Source of the DNA: G963677325 sp963677325
GTDB lineage: Bacteria > Bacteroidota > Bacteroidia > Bacteroidales > Prolixibacteraceae
NCBI GenBank assembly: GCA_963677325.2
Contig: CAXXGM010000010.1
Location: forward strand, 124,001 to 188,000
Direction: 5' to 3'
Length of the DNA: 64,000 bases
In this document: positions 9,573 to 17,880 of the stretch, in pieces
How positions within the stretch are numbered: the stretch's first letter is position 1
Layout: each line of letters opens with the position of its first letter
The notes under the pieces: generated by a model
The model's input: the letters and a program-made list of their open reading frames with translations, nothing else
What the model was told of the DNA's origin: nothing
The model's database searches: none
Translations under genes and position numbers: made by a program

Positions 9573-10856
9573 ATGGAAAATTTTGGTGAAGATATGAAGT
9601 GGGGTGATCTTGGAAATAAGGCCATCCAAATAATGAATATAAAGAAAATGAATAGCGGAATGTCTATATCGGATGAAACAATGAAGTTAATACAGGAACT
9701 AAATGTTTACCGGATAGAAATTGATTTGGAGAACAGAAAACTTATTTTGGCCGGTGAACAGGCCGAAAAAGCCATGAATGAATATCTGGAATTATTTGAC
9801 AAGGCTCCTTCCGGTTTTGTTGTACTTTCCCGGGAGGGAAATATTCAAAAGATTAATCAATTGGGCGCTGTTATGCTTGGTCAGGACCAGGGGACTTTGA
9901 TACATACTCCTTTTGACTTGCATCTTTCACCTGATTCCAGAGGGATTTTTGAACTTTTTTTAAAGGCCCTCTCTGAAAAGAAAGTAAGACAAACGACTGA
10001 AGTCAGTTTGTCAATCAATAACAGACAATCCGGTGAAATGGAAATTTCCGGCGTTTTAAGCGAAAACTCCGAAGAATTCATCATTACATTTAGAGATATT
10101 ACCCATCTTAAGGAAACCGAACAATACCTGGTTGAATCAAAGGTAAAGGCTGAAACGGCTGACCGGCACAAATCATCTTTTCTTTCAACCATGTCACATG
10201 AAATACGGGCTCCCCTAAATTCGATTATAGGATTCAGCGGTATACTTTTGAAGGAGATCCCCGGCTCTCTTAATGAGGAACAAAAAAAACAGCTGGGAAT
10301 GATTCAGTCCAGCGGTCGTCATTTACTCACTTTGATTAATGATCTTTTGGATCTGTCAAAAATTGAAGCAGGACAATTTTCCGTCAACTTTGAATATTTT
10401 AATCTTCAGGAGGTGATTGAGGATGTGTTACAAATCGAATGGCCTTTGGCTATGAGTAAAAATATCGAAATTCATTTAAAAGAATCATCTGGGATTGGGG
10501 TCATCCGAAGCGACAAACAAAGAATACATCAGGTACTCTTAAATCTTGTCAATAACGCCATTAAATTCACGGAAAAGGGGCATGTGGATATCAGCTGCAC
10601 AAAAGAGCACGAATCAATGAAAATTGAGATAATAGATACCGGAATAGGCATTCTCAAGGAAAATCTGGAAAAGATTTTTGATCCATTCATCCAGATTGAG
10701 AACGATTTCACAAAGATCAATCAGGGAAGTGGTTTGGGATTACCGGTTACAAAAAAATTAATTGAATTGCTAAAGGGTTCAATTGATGTCAATTCAGAAA
10801 TTGGCAAAGGCACAACTTTTACCATCAAGTTACCAATAGAAGTAGCTAATAATTAA
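9573..10856 (+). CDS. Cytoplasmic PAS-domain sensor histidine kinase
   Basis: 427 residues without membrane spans. A helical lead-in (about 40-75) precedes a PAS domain (about 78-190, beginning LFDKAPSGFVVL). Next come HisKA with the H box SHEIRAPLNS (phospho-acceptor His209) and a HATPase with N box NNAIKFT, DTGIGI and GSGLGL. The HisKA-HATPase part is closely similar to the kinase at 29440: both carry NSIIGFSGILL and KKQLGMIQSSGRHLL. The two are therefore paralogues with different input ends. No response regulator is adjacent. Confidence 0.92.
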   Translation: MENFGEDMKWGDLGNKAIQIMNIKKMNSGMSISDETMKLIQELNVYRIEIDLENRKLILAGEQAEKAMNEYLELFDKAPSGFVVLSREGNIQKINQLGAVMLGQDQGTLIHTPFDLHLSPDSRGIFELFLKALSEKKVRQTTEVSLSINNRQSGEMEISGVLSENSEEFIITFRDITHLKETEQYLVESKVKAETADRHKSSFLSTMSHEIRAPLNSIIGFSGILLKEIPGSLNEEQKKQLGMIQSSGRHLLTLINDLLDLSKIEAGQFSVNFEYFNLQEVIEDVLQIEWPLAMSKNIEIHLKESSGIGVIRSDKQRIHQVLLNLVNNAIKFTEKGHVDISCTKEHESMKIEIIDTGIGILKENLEKIFDPFIQIENDFTKINQGSGLGLPVTKKLIELLKGSIDVNSEIGKGTTFTIKLPIEVANN

Positions 10857-10870
10857 GAACTAAATAAAAA

Positions 10871-10900
10871 AGCCTCTGTAAATAAATTTTTACAGAGGCT
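10871..10900 (-). terminator. Hairpin terminator of tRNA-Lys
   Basis: A perfect 12-bp stem (10871-10882 with 10889-10900) and a 6-nt loop. On the minus strand it is followed by TTTTTA just after the tRNA. In the + direction only three T follow, so it would stop the kinase transcript less well. Confidence 0.75.
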
Positions 10901-10901
10901 T

Positions 10902-10977
10902 TGGTGACCCAGCTGGGATTCGGACCCAGGACCCCATCCTTAAAAGGGATGTGCTCTACCAGCTGAGCTACTGAGTC
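10902..10977 (-). tRNA. tRNA-Lys (anticodon UUU)
   Basis: A complete cloverleaf on the minus strand: acceptor GACTCAG/CTGGGTC, D arm GCTC...GAGC, anticodon stem CATCC/GGATG with loop CTTTTAA (anticodon TTT), T arm CTGGG/CCCAG. The 3' CCA is encoded. Confidence 0.96.
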
Positions 10978-11011
10978 ATCCTGTTATTACCTTCGTTTTT
11001 CAAAGGTGGTG

Positions 11012-11019
11012 CAAAGATA
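11012..11019 (-). promoter_or_regulatory. Putative -7 element of tRNA-Lys (TATCTTTG)
   Basis: Reads TATCTTTG on the minus strand, 34 bp before the tRNA 5' end, matching TAnnTTTG. Confidence 0.5.
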
Positions 11020-11048
11020 ATCCCATTTTTTAAAATAGAAATAGAATT

Positions 11049-11357
11049 TTAAAAAAACATGAGATCGGGAATGATATTTAAAATTATTCTAAAAAAATAA
11101 ATGTTAATTATCTGAAATTTAGATCTATATGGTTTTTGCTTTGTTCCAATGCTGATTAAAAGACTGTCATTCAAACAGAACAGTGCAAAGCTCTTGTAAT
11201 CAGAAAAAAATTTTCGGAACTTCTGTTTGGTGTTTGGAAAGCCTATATTTATTTCATAATCAATTCTGTAGGTATTGACACCTCTTTTTGTTCCTTTAAC
11301 AGCAGGAACTTTTGGAAGAGATGTTGTCAAATTGAATGGAATAAAAAAATCAGTCAT
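11049..11357 (-). CDS. Uncharacterised 102-residue ORF, possibly decayed
   Basis: I do not recognise this protein. The first 75 residues have a plausible composition (PKVPAVKGTKRGVNTYRIDY). The tail after about residue 85 is rich in Ile/Phe/Asn and looks like read-through into non-coding DNA. Its ATG overlaps the TGA of the upstream reading frame as ATGA, a typical arrangement of translationally coupled genes. It lies just upstream of tRNA-Lys. A genuine small gene and a pseudogene remnant are both possible. Confidence 0.35.
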   Translation of the reverse strand: MTDFFIPFNLTTSLPKVPAVKGTKRGVNTYRIDYEINIGFPNTKQKFRKFFSDYKSFALFCLNDSLLISIGTKQKPYRSKFQIINIYFFRIILNIIPDLMFF

Positions 11358-11659
11358 TCTTTCTGAAATTTCATCATTGTTTTGTTATTTTCCTCTGTTA
11401 CGCCGATGGCAGGACGCGTTTTCCTTTCTCCTGAAAATTGCCGCAAAAGTCTATCACGGAATTTTCCTATATCGTTGGGAACCATCAACGGCAATTCATC
11501 ATTTAAAGGGGATAATTCCTATTTAAAATAATCGGAGAATCTTCCGGTGTCCAGAAATATTTTAACGATGTCTTCATCATCAAAATTAAGGTAGTCAGCT
11601 TTCAAATAGGAGGACAATTTCTTCTCTGTGCAATCAAAAATGGAAAATTCCTGAATCAT
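11354..11659 (-). pseudogene. Unknown gene interrupted by an in-frame TAG
   Basis: From ATG at 11659 one frame stays open for 46 codons, meets TAG at 11521-11519, then continues for 54 more codons to TGA at 11356-11354. That TGA overlaps the ATG of the next ORF. Both halves look like coding sequence (LSSYLKADYLNFDDEDIVKI before, GKFRDRLLRQFSGERKTRP after). This suggests a roughly 100-residue protein truncated by one nonsense change. No family is recognised. An alternative is two short unrelated ORFs. Confidence 0.4.
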
Positions 11660-11837
11660 AATAAAATACCTTTGATTTTGGCAGGTATTGATCAGTTCCG
11701 TTTGAGTACAAGGGTACAGAAATTGAGTCAGTCAGATTCCGGTTTGGTGAATCCCCTTTACCGGTCAGTTCAGAATTACTGCACGCTTTATCTTTAAAAC
11801 AGCGGTGGGTTGTAGAACCAAACGTAAAAATCGATTC

Positions 11838-12542
11838 TCAGGAGTGGTGATTCTTGCCCGTAAAATTGTAGAGGATCATCAACATAAGATAATTTTTCCC
11901 AGTGGTATAATCTTTTTTGATATCGGTATTAATTACATTCCCAACCTGGAAAGTCATATTTTCATTGAATTTGTATCCTGCGCCTCCACAAAATTTATTC
12001 TTTTCCCAGCTTGGATCATTTTCTCCGATAAAAAATTCATTGTAAGAGGAAAGAAAAACCGTTTTGTCGGTCATTTTCCGATGATTGAGAGGCAAATTAA
12101 GAAGTAGCCTGTATCTCAATCTATTCTGATAATCAGAAGGTATAAACCGTTGCTCCAGCCGGCTTCTGTGTTCAAAATTCAATCGGCCGCATGAATGTTT
12201 TAAAAGCAGAAAATCCACCCATGTTCTGAACTCGGTTTGTGAATTGGCGTTTGTGAAAAATACATCTTCTGTACTCTTCTTAAAACCGCCGGCCCCAAAA
12301 GAAAATCCGACCTGTTTAGTTAATGAATAAATAATGGAGCCTCTGTATTCACAATAGGTGAACGTTGAAATTACCTTCTCGGAGCGGAAATTCGTCTCCC
12401 CAAGAAAAGAAAATTTGTTATTGATTTTTGTTTTCAGAAGAAGTACATTCCAGTATCCCAATTCCGGATTTGTCTCCCCTTTAACCTGGTAAAATCCCGT
12501 CAGAACAAATAGGGGGATTAACAATACGAACATGCGCTTCAT
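11838..12542 (-). CDS. DUF2490-family outer-membrane beta-barrel protein
   Basis: 234 residues. A signal peptide (about 1-22) is followed by alternating amphipathic strands typical of a small outer-membrane barrel, with LGYWNVLLLKTKINNKFSFL near the N-terminus and RLRYRLLLNLPLN in the middle. This pattern fits DUF2490, a Bacteroidota family of predicted outer-membrane proteins of unknown function. A TAAATTTG element lies about 45 bp upstream. It is divergent from pepD. Confidence 0.75.
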   Translation of the reverse strand: MKRMFVLLIPLFVLTGFYQVKGETNPELGYWNVLLLKTKINNKFSFLGETNFRSEKVISTFTYCEYRGSIIYSLTKQVGFSFGAGGFKKSTEDVFFTNANSQTEFRTWVDFLLLKHSCGRLNFEHRSRLEQRFIPSDYQNRLRYRLLLNLPLNHRKMTDKTVFLSSYNEFFIGENDPSWEKNKFCGGAGYKFNENMTFQVGNVINTDIKKDYTTGKNYLMLMILYNFTGKNHHS

Positions 12543-12585
12543 CTGATCTGTTTTAATGGGTCGTGAAATGAGTTTTGCAAGGCCG

Positions 12586-12593
12586 CAAATTTA
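12586..12593 (-). promoter_or_regulatory. Putative -7 element of the DUF2490 gene (TAAATTTG)
   Basis: Minus-strand TAAATTTG about 45 bp before the start codon. Confidence 0.4.
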
Positions 12594-12678
12594 ATAAAAG
12601 ACATCTTCCAAAAAATAAAAAGAGAGGCTGTGTCTTATTTTTACATGCATTTATTTCAACAAAATGAAGGAAAGTTGT

Positions 12679-12686
12679 TAAATTTG
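12679..12686 (+). promoter_or_regulatory. Putative -7 element of pepD (TAAATTTG)
   Basis: TAAATTTG 50 bp before the pepD start codon. No -33 TTG is seen at 19-21 bp. Confidence 0.4.
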
Positions 12687-12736
12687 GATAAAACTACAGG
12701 GGAATCCATTATTTTTATTTACATAACGAATAAACA

Positions 12737-14188
12737 ATGAGGAAAATCAGCGATTTGGAACCCAAATTAGTCTGGCAATATTTTGGTGAAATCTGCAAGG
12801 TTCCAAGGCCTTCCGGTAAAGAGGACAAAATCATTAAACTGCTTTTTGCATTTGCTGAAGCCTATAACCTGGATGCTAAAAGCGACGTCATTGGCAATGT
12901 CCTGATAGCCAAACCAGCTTCCCGTGGAATGGAAGATCATCAGACCATTGTCCTGCAATCTCATCTTGACATGGTATGTGAAAAAAACGAAGGGACTATT
13001 CATGACTTTGAGAAAGATCCTATAAAAGCTTACGTTGATGGGGAATGGGTAACTGCCGAAGGAACTACCCTTGGAGCTGATTGTGGAATTGGAATAGCGG
13101 CACAGTTGGCTATTTTATCGTCTGATGCAATTGTCCACGGCCCTTTGGAGTGTCTTTTTACTGTAGATGAAGAAACCGGATTAACCGGCGCCAAAGCTTT
13201 GCAGTCCGGATTCATTAAAGGTAAAACTTTAATTAACCTTGATTCAGAAGATGAAGGTCAACTGTTTATCGGTTGTGCCGGAGGTATCGATACGGTAGCT
13301 CGCATGAGGTATAAACCGGTTGAAACTCCGGATGCTTTTTTACCTTTAAATATTTCTGTTACCGGTCTGTTGGGAGGCCATTCAGGTGATGATATTGAAA
13401 AAGGAAGAGGTAATGCCATTAAGATTCTGATCCGTTTTCTCTGGCAGATCTCTCAGAAAAATGTAATTCATCTTTCGGCAATTAAGGGCGGCAATCTCCG
13501 CAATGCCATTGCAAGGGAAGCTTTTGCAGTGGTTTTGGTTCCTTATGCCAAACGCGAAGAGATAAGTATTGATTTCAATATCTTCAGAGGAGAAATTGAA
13601 AATGAGTTTTCACTGACTGAACCCAATATCAAGCTGTCTCTGGGAACAACTGAGAAACCGGGCTCCGTGATGGATCTTCATTCGCAGACCAATCTGTTGA
13701 ATTCGCTCTATGCCTGTCCTCACGGAATCCTTTCGATGAGCTTCCGGATGCCGGGAATGGTTGAAACTTCCACGAATCTCGCCTCAGTCAGAATGATTGA
13801 AGAAAATGTGATTGAAATTACCACAAGTCAGCGCAGTGATATGGAAAGCGGTAAAAATTTTGCCGCATCGATGGTAGAGGCTGTATTTCAATTGACTGCG
13901 GCTAAAGTGACTCATGGCGAAGAATACCCTGGATGGACCCCGGATCCCTCTTCGGAGGTGCTGAAGAAAGCAGTTATGACATATAAGGAACTCTTTAACA
14001 CAGAACCAATCGTCCGGTCAATTCACGCCGGTTTGGAATGTGGATTATTCCTTCAGAAATTTCCTGATCTGGACATGATTTCGTTCGGCCCGACGCTTCG
14101 GGGAGTTCACTCTCCGGATGAAAGGATCCATATTGATTCGGTAAAGAAATTTTGGGAATTATTGATTCATCTGCTTCCAAACCTGTAA
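12737..14188 (+). CDS. pepD: Cytosol non-specific dipeptidase (aminoacyl-histidine dipeptidase, M20)
   Basis: 483 residues, the usual PepD length. It hydrolyses dipeptides, including Xaa-His, in the cytoplasm with two zinc ions. Visible residues: QSHLDMVCEKN (His76 ligand, Asp78), GADCGIGIA (Asp115, bridging), DEETGLTGA (Glu145 base, Glu146 ligand), NLDSEDEGQLFIGCAGG (Asp169 ligand), and a C-terminal GVHSPDERI with the last His ligand. The inserted lid domain (about 185-380) has the GGHSGDDIEKGRGNAIK segment. It is convergent with a small ORF only 4 bp away. Confidence 0.95.
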   Translation: MRKISDLEPKLVWQYFGEICKVPRPSGKEDKIIKLLFAFAEAYNLDAKSDVIGNVLIAKPASRGMEDHQTIVLQSHLDMVCEKNEGTIHDFEKDPIKAYVDGEWVTAEGTTLGADCGIGIAAQLAILSSDAIVHGPLECLFTVDEETGLTGAKALQSGFIKGKTLINLDSEDEGQLFIGCAGGIDTVARMRYKPVETPDAFLPLNISVTGLLGGHSGDDIEKGRGNAIKILIRFLWQISQKNVIHLSAIKGGNLRNAIAREAFAVVLVPYAKREEISIDFNIFRGEIENEFSLTEPNIKLSLGTTEKPGSVMDLHSQTNLLNSLYACPHGILSMSFRMPGMVETSTNLASVRMIEENVIEITTSQRSDMESGKNFAASMVEAVFQLTAAKVTHGEEYPGWTPDPSSEVLKKAVMTYKELFNTEPIVRSIHAGLECGLFLQKFPDLDMISFGPTLRGVHSPDERIHIDSVKKFWELLIHLLPNL

Positions 14189-14192
14189 GCGA

Positions 14193-14507
14193 TTATTCTT
14201 TTTCCAAATCTTTCTTAAGCTGATCCAATAGACTGTTTTTAAACGGATGATAATTGTTCTGGAAGGGCTTTTCCACAATTTCGGCAAGTATGGAATCCAC
14301 TGTTTCATTATTTTTTATAATACCGGTTTTTGATGATATGTAATTTCTCAATCTTTCATCAGTATCACCGTTTTCTTTCATTTGAATCACTTGTCTGATC
14401 ATGGTCGCTATTTCCACCGGATTAAGTTTACCATCAATAATTCCGCTAATTCTTTCAATGATCAGATTAACTTGTTCTTCCTGTCTGGATAATTCTTCCC
14501 TGGCCAT
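14193..14507 (-). CDS. Hypothetical protein, helical, 104 residues
   Basis: No family is recognised. The sequence is charged and predicted mostly helical (EELSRQEEQVNLIIERISGI at the start, LLDQLKKDLEKE at the end), with no signal peptide or membrane span. Codon use looks like its neighbours. It converges on pepD with a 4-bp gap. The 11-bp array begins 145 bp upstream of its start. Confidence 0.6.
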   Translation of the reverse strand: MAREELSRQEEQVNLIIERISGIIDGKLNPVEIATMIRQVIQMKENGDTDERLRNYISSKTGIIKNNETVDSILAEIVEKPFQNNYHPFKNSLLDQLKKDLEKE

Positions 14508-14651
14508 AATTAAAGTCTTTTAAAATCCAAAGTTAAGATGAATTACTGAGAAATTTGAAAGGGAAGGATTCTTGATATATTGGATGAAATTACTGCATCC
14601 TTTTAACTCTTCAAATCCCATCTTCTTCTTTACCCCAACGCTATACCAAGT

Positions 14652-14750
14652 CCGTGTTGTCTGTACACTGTCTGTACACTGTCTGTACACTGTCTGTACA
14701 TTGTTTGTGCAAGATTAGTACAAACAGTGCACAGGCAATGTACTTAAAGT
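14652..14750. repeat. Tandem array of 11-bp units with phased GTAC cores
   Basis: Units start at 14663, 14674, 14685, 14696, 14707, 14718, 14729 and 14740, all in exact 11-bp register. The first three are identical (GTACACTGTCT), the fourth is GTACATTGTTT, and the rest drift while keeping GTAC, GTGC or GCAC at the unit start. A degenerate unit precedes at 14652. It lies between two divergent genes, a hypothetical ORF and argS. Function unknown. Confidence 0.85.
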
Positions 14751-14893
14751 ATATCTTCAATAATACCCTGTATGGGAGGTATTATCTGTCGAATAGCTTA
14801 AATTAATTTAATCCGATCCGGAGCCTGAAAACTGTTGTATTCCAAAGTGAAGGAAAGCTGAAGAAGTAGGCCGGGTCTCATTCTAAAGTTTTC

Positions 14894-14901
14894 TATCTTT
14901 G
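14894..14901 (+). promoter_or_regulatory. -7 element of argS (TATCTTTG)
   Basis: TATCTTTG matches TAnnTTTG and ends 21 bp before the ATG at 14923. It overlaps an in-frame upstream TTG at 14899, which rules that TTG out as the start. Confidence 0.6.
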
Positions 14902-14922
14902 CCGACGCAAAAAGAGACTAAA

Positions 14923-16713
14923 ATGGACATTGAAAAAATTATCAAAGGGAAAGTGATTGAAGCGATTGACAAGCTTTATGGACAGTCAATTGAAGATAAA
15001 CTGATACAGATTCAAACAACGCGTAAGGATTTTGCAGGAGACAAAACAGTCGTTGTTTTTCCGTTTTTACGCATTTCAAGAAAATCTGCAGAACAAACAG
15101 CTCAGGAATTAGGTGCCTGGTTGGTTGAAAATTTAGAACAGATTGCTGATTTTAATGTAGTAAAAGGCTTTTTAAATCTCATCTTTGATAATAATTTCTG
15201 GATTGCCGAACTCAATGAGGCAGTTGCCGATGATAGCTGGGGTTTTAAACCCATAACTGATCAATCGGAGACGGTAATGATTGAATATTCTTCTCCGAAT
15301 ACCAACAAGCCACTTCATCTTGGGCATATTCGCAACAACCTGCTTGGATATTCGATCAGTGAGATTATGAAGGCCAATGGCAATAAAGTCATAAAAACCA
15401 ATATTGTCAATGACCGGGGCATTCATATCTGTAAATCAATGCTGGCCTGGCAAAAATGGGGAAAAGGGGAAACTCCTGCATCATCCGGTAAAAAAGGAGA
15501 TCACCTTGTCGGAGATTATTACGTAAAATTTGACCAGGAATATAAAAAGCAAATCGCCGGACTGGTGCAGACCGGAATGGGAGAGGAGGAGGCAAAAGAT
15601 AAAGCTCCCCTGATGAATGAAGCCCGCGAGATGCTGCTGAAATGGGAAGCCAATGACACGGAGGTACGGACTTTATGGGAAAAGATGAACAGCTGGGTTT
15701 ATGAAGGATTCGATCAGACTTATAAAGCTCTGGGTGTGGACTTTGATAAAATATATTACGAGTCGAAGACCTATACTGTTGGCCGAGATGAAGTTCTTCG
15801 CGGATTAAAAGAGGGAGCTTTTGAACAACGGGAGGATAGTTCAGTTTGGGCCAATCTGGAAAGTGAAGGATTGGACCAGAAAATACTTCTGCGTTCAGAC
15901 GGTACTTCGGTCTACATGACACAGGATATTGGTACAGCCAAACTTCGTTATATGGATTACCCGATCGACCATATGATTTATGTGGTCGGAAATGAACAGA
16001 TCTATCACTTTAAGGTATTGTCCATATTGCTCGATAAACTGGGATTTAAGTGGGGTAAAGACCTTTATCACTTTTCCTATGGTATGGTTGAATTGCCCCA
16101 GGGTAAAATGAAATCGCGTGAAGGGACCGTTGTGGATGCCGACGATCTGGTCGCCGGGATGATTGAGGTGGCGCGTTCTGTATCCCAGGAACTTGGGAAA
16201 CTGGATGGTTACAGCGAAGCAGAAAAAGAAGAAATATACCGTACGGTTGCTCTTGGTGCCCTGAAATATTTTATTCTTAAAGTCGATCCTAAAAAGACCA
16301 TGCTTTTCAATCCCGAAGAATCCATTGATTTTAATGGAAATACAGGTCCTTTTATTCAGTATACCTATGCCCGTATTCAGAGTGTCCTCAGAAAAGCATC
16401 TCAGGCCGGCATTGAATACCCCGAACAGGTTTCGATCCTGAATCTGAATTCAAAAGAAAGTTCTTTGATAAAAGTTCTCAGCTCTTTCCCTGAAATAGTG
16501 AAAGAAGCTGGCGAAAATCACAGCCCTGCCCTTGTGGCAAATTTTGCTTACGACCTTGCCAAGGAATTCAATCAATTTTATCATGAATTCAGTATTATGA
16601 ATGAACCGGATACACAAACAAGATATTTCAGGCTTCTTTTATCCCAGGTCGTTGGAAAAACGATAAAGAAAGCTTTTTCTTTATTAGGCATAGCGGTTCC
16701 TGAAAGAATGTAA
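14923..16713 (+). CDS. argS: Arginyl-tRNA synthetase
   Basis: Class I synthetase that charges tRNA-Arg. 596 residues from the ATG at 14923. Order: N-terminal additional domain (about 1-110), then the HIGH-type signature HLGHIRNN after the SSPNTNKPLH segment, the catalytic core, and the KMSKS-equivalent KMKSREG near residue 400. The C-terminal anticodon-binding helices begin at GPFIQYTYARIQSV, which is diagnostic for ArgRS. An upstream in-frame TTG at 14899 is rejected because it lies inside the promoter element. Confidence 0.97.
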   Translation: MDIEKIIKGKVIEAIDKLYGQSIEDKLIQIQTTRKDFAGDKTVVVFPFLRISRKSAEQTAQELGAWLVENLEQIADFNVVKGFLNLIFDNNFWIAELNEAVADDSWGFKPITDQSETVMIEYSSPNTNKPLHLGHIRNNLLGYSISEIMKANGNKVIKTNIVNDRGIHICKSMLAWQKWGKGETPASSGKKGDHLVGDYYVKFDQEYKKQIAGLVQTGMGEEEAKDKAPLMNEAREMLLKWEANDTEVRTLWEKMNSWVYEGFDQTYKALGVDFDKIYYESKTYTVGRDEVLRGLKEGAFEQREDSSVWANLESEGLDQKILLRSDGTSVYMTQDIGTAKLRYMDYPIDHMIYVVGNEQIYHFKVLSILLDKLGFKWGKDLYHFSYGMVELPQGKMKSREGTVVDADDLVAGMIEVARSVSQELGKLDGYSEAEKEEIYRTVALGALKYFILKVDPKKTMLFNPEESIDFNGNTGPFIQYTYARIQSVLRKASQAGIEYPEQVSILNLNSKESSLIKVLSSFPEIVKEAGENHSPALVANFAYDLAKEFNQFYHEFSIMNEPDTQTRYFRLLLSQVVGKTIKKAFSLLGIAVPERM

Positions 16714-16765
16714 TCCGGGTTATTCTATCCAGACTCAGTTGAAACCCTTTGATAAAAATAATCGT

Positions 16766-16773
16766 TATCTTTG
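16766..16773 (+). promoter_or_regulatory. Putative -7 element of the carbamoylputrescine amidase gene (TATCTTTG)
   Basis: TATCTTTG 41 bp before the GTG start. The motif is identical to that of argS and tRNA-Lys. Confidence 0.5.
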
Positions 16774-16814
16774 ATAAGTTTAATTGAGGTTTTAAATCAG
16801 GAAAAACAGGGAGA

Positions 16815-17708
16815 GTGAAGAAAAAAATCTTAAAAGCTGGCTTAATTCAGCAATCCAATACTGCTGACATAGAGGTAAATAAGAGTAAATTAGCTTCGAA
16901 CATTACTTATTGTGCGAGTCAGGGTGCCGATCTGATTGTTTTACAGGAATTACATAATAGTCTGTATTTCTGTCAGACTGAGGATACTTCTTTATTTGAT
17001 CTGGCCGAAACCATTCCCGGACCTTCCACTGATTTTTATGGTAAGTTGGCAAAAGAAAACAAGGTTATTCTGGTGACCTCTCTTTTTGAAAAAAGGTTAC
17101 CGGGACTCTATCATAACACGGTCGTAATCTTTGAAAAAGATGGGACCATTGCAGGGAAATACAGAAAGATGCACATTCCGGATGATCCTGCTTATTATGA
17201 AAAGTTTTATTTTGCTCCGGGAGATATTGGATTTGAGCCGGTTAACACTTCGGTAGGGAAATTAGGTGTTTTGATTTGTTATGATCAATGGTATCCAGAA
17301 GCAGCCAGATTGATGGCTCTTGCCGGAGCTGAAATACTTATTTATCCCACTGCCATAGGTTATGCTTCTGTGGATACTCTGGATGAGCAGCAACGTCAGC
17401 TTGAATCATGGATTATCTCTCAGCGGGGACATGCAGTAGCAAATGGAGTTCCTGTTATTGCAGTTAACCGGACCGGGTTTGAACCTGATCCTTCGGGCCA
17501 AACGGATGGTATTAAATTCTGGGGAAATTCCTTTGCCGCGGGGCCTCAGGGAGAAATACTTGCGAGGGCGCCCGAATCAGAAGAGAAAAACATGATGGTT
17601 GATATTGATCTGGAGCGATCAGATAATGTCAGAAGATGGTGGCCTTTTTTACGTGACAGACGTATTGATGCTTATCAGGATCTTCTCAGACGCTCCAGAG
17701 ATGACTGA
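16815..17708 (+). CDS. aguB: N-carbamoylputrescine amidase
   Basis: Nitrilase-superfamily enzyme that hydrolyses N-carbamoylputrescine to putrescine, CO2 and ammonia, the last step of the agmatine route to putrescine. 297 residues. The Glu-Lys-Cys triad is visible as Glu45 (VLQELHN), Lys118 (KYRKMHIPDDP) and Cys155 (VLICYDQWYPEAARL). The segments YEKFYFAPGD and EPDPSGQTDGIKFWGNSF are typical of the AguB branch. It starts with GTG behind a GGGAG-like sequence. The next gene downstream is a carboxynorspermidine dehydrogenase, which supports a polyamine role. The agmatine deiminase partner is not in the window. Confidence 0.92.
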   Translation: MKKKILKAGLIQQSNTADIEVNKSKLASNITYCASQGADLIVLQELHNSLYFCQTEDTSLFDLAETIPGPSTDFYGKLAKENKVILVTSLFEKRLPGLYHNTVVIFEKDGTIAGKYRKMHIPDDPAYYEKFYFAPGDIGFEPVNTSVGKLGVLICYDQWYPEAARLMALAGAEILIYPTAIGYASVDTLDEQQRQLESWIISQRGHAVANGVPVIAVNRTGFEPDPSGQTDGIKFWGNSFAAGPQGEILARAPESEEKNMMVDIDLERSDNVRRWWPFLRDRRIDAYQDLLRRSRDD

Positions 17709-17880
17709 TCTTAATAATTAGTAATCCAGTCTCAATTGAGTTAAATTGTGAGGTAGTCAGGAATTAAAATCAGTTATGTTTATATTAACAAAAAACAATT
17801 ATAAGGTTTTAGTCAAACTTCATTGAAAAAAGTTTGTTAATTAAAATAATGTCCGTATTTCTATTTTAAAATTTTTATTG

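Noticed and set aside
11275..11526. 83-residue + strand ORF
   Set aside because: Lies opposite the better-supported minus-strand ORF pair, with no recognisable features and poor composition.
14652..14750. CRISPR array
   Set aside because: The repeat period is only 11 bp, with no separate spacers and no cas genes in the window.
15407..15922. 171-residue antisense ORF in argS
   Set aside because: Opposite strand of a highly conserved essential gene; composition (Pro, Leu, Ser rich) typical of a shadow frame.
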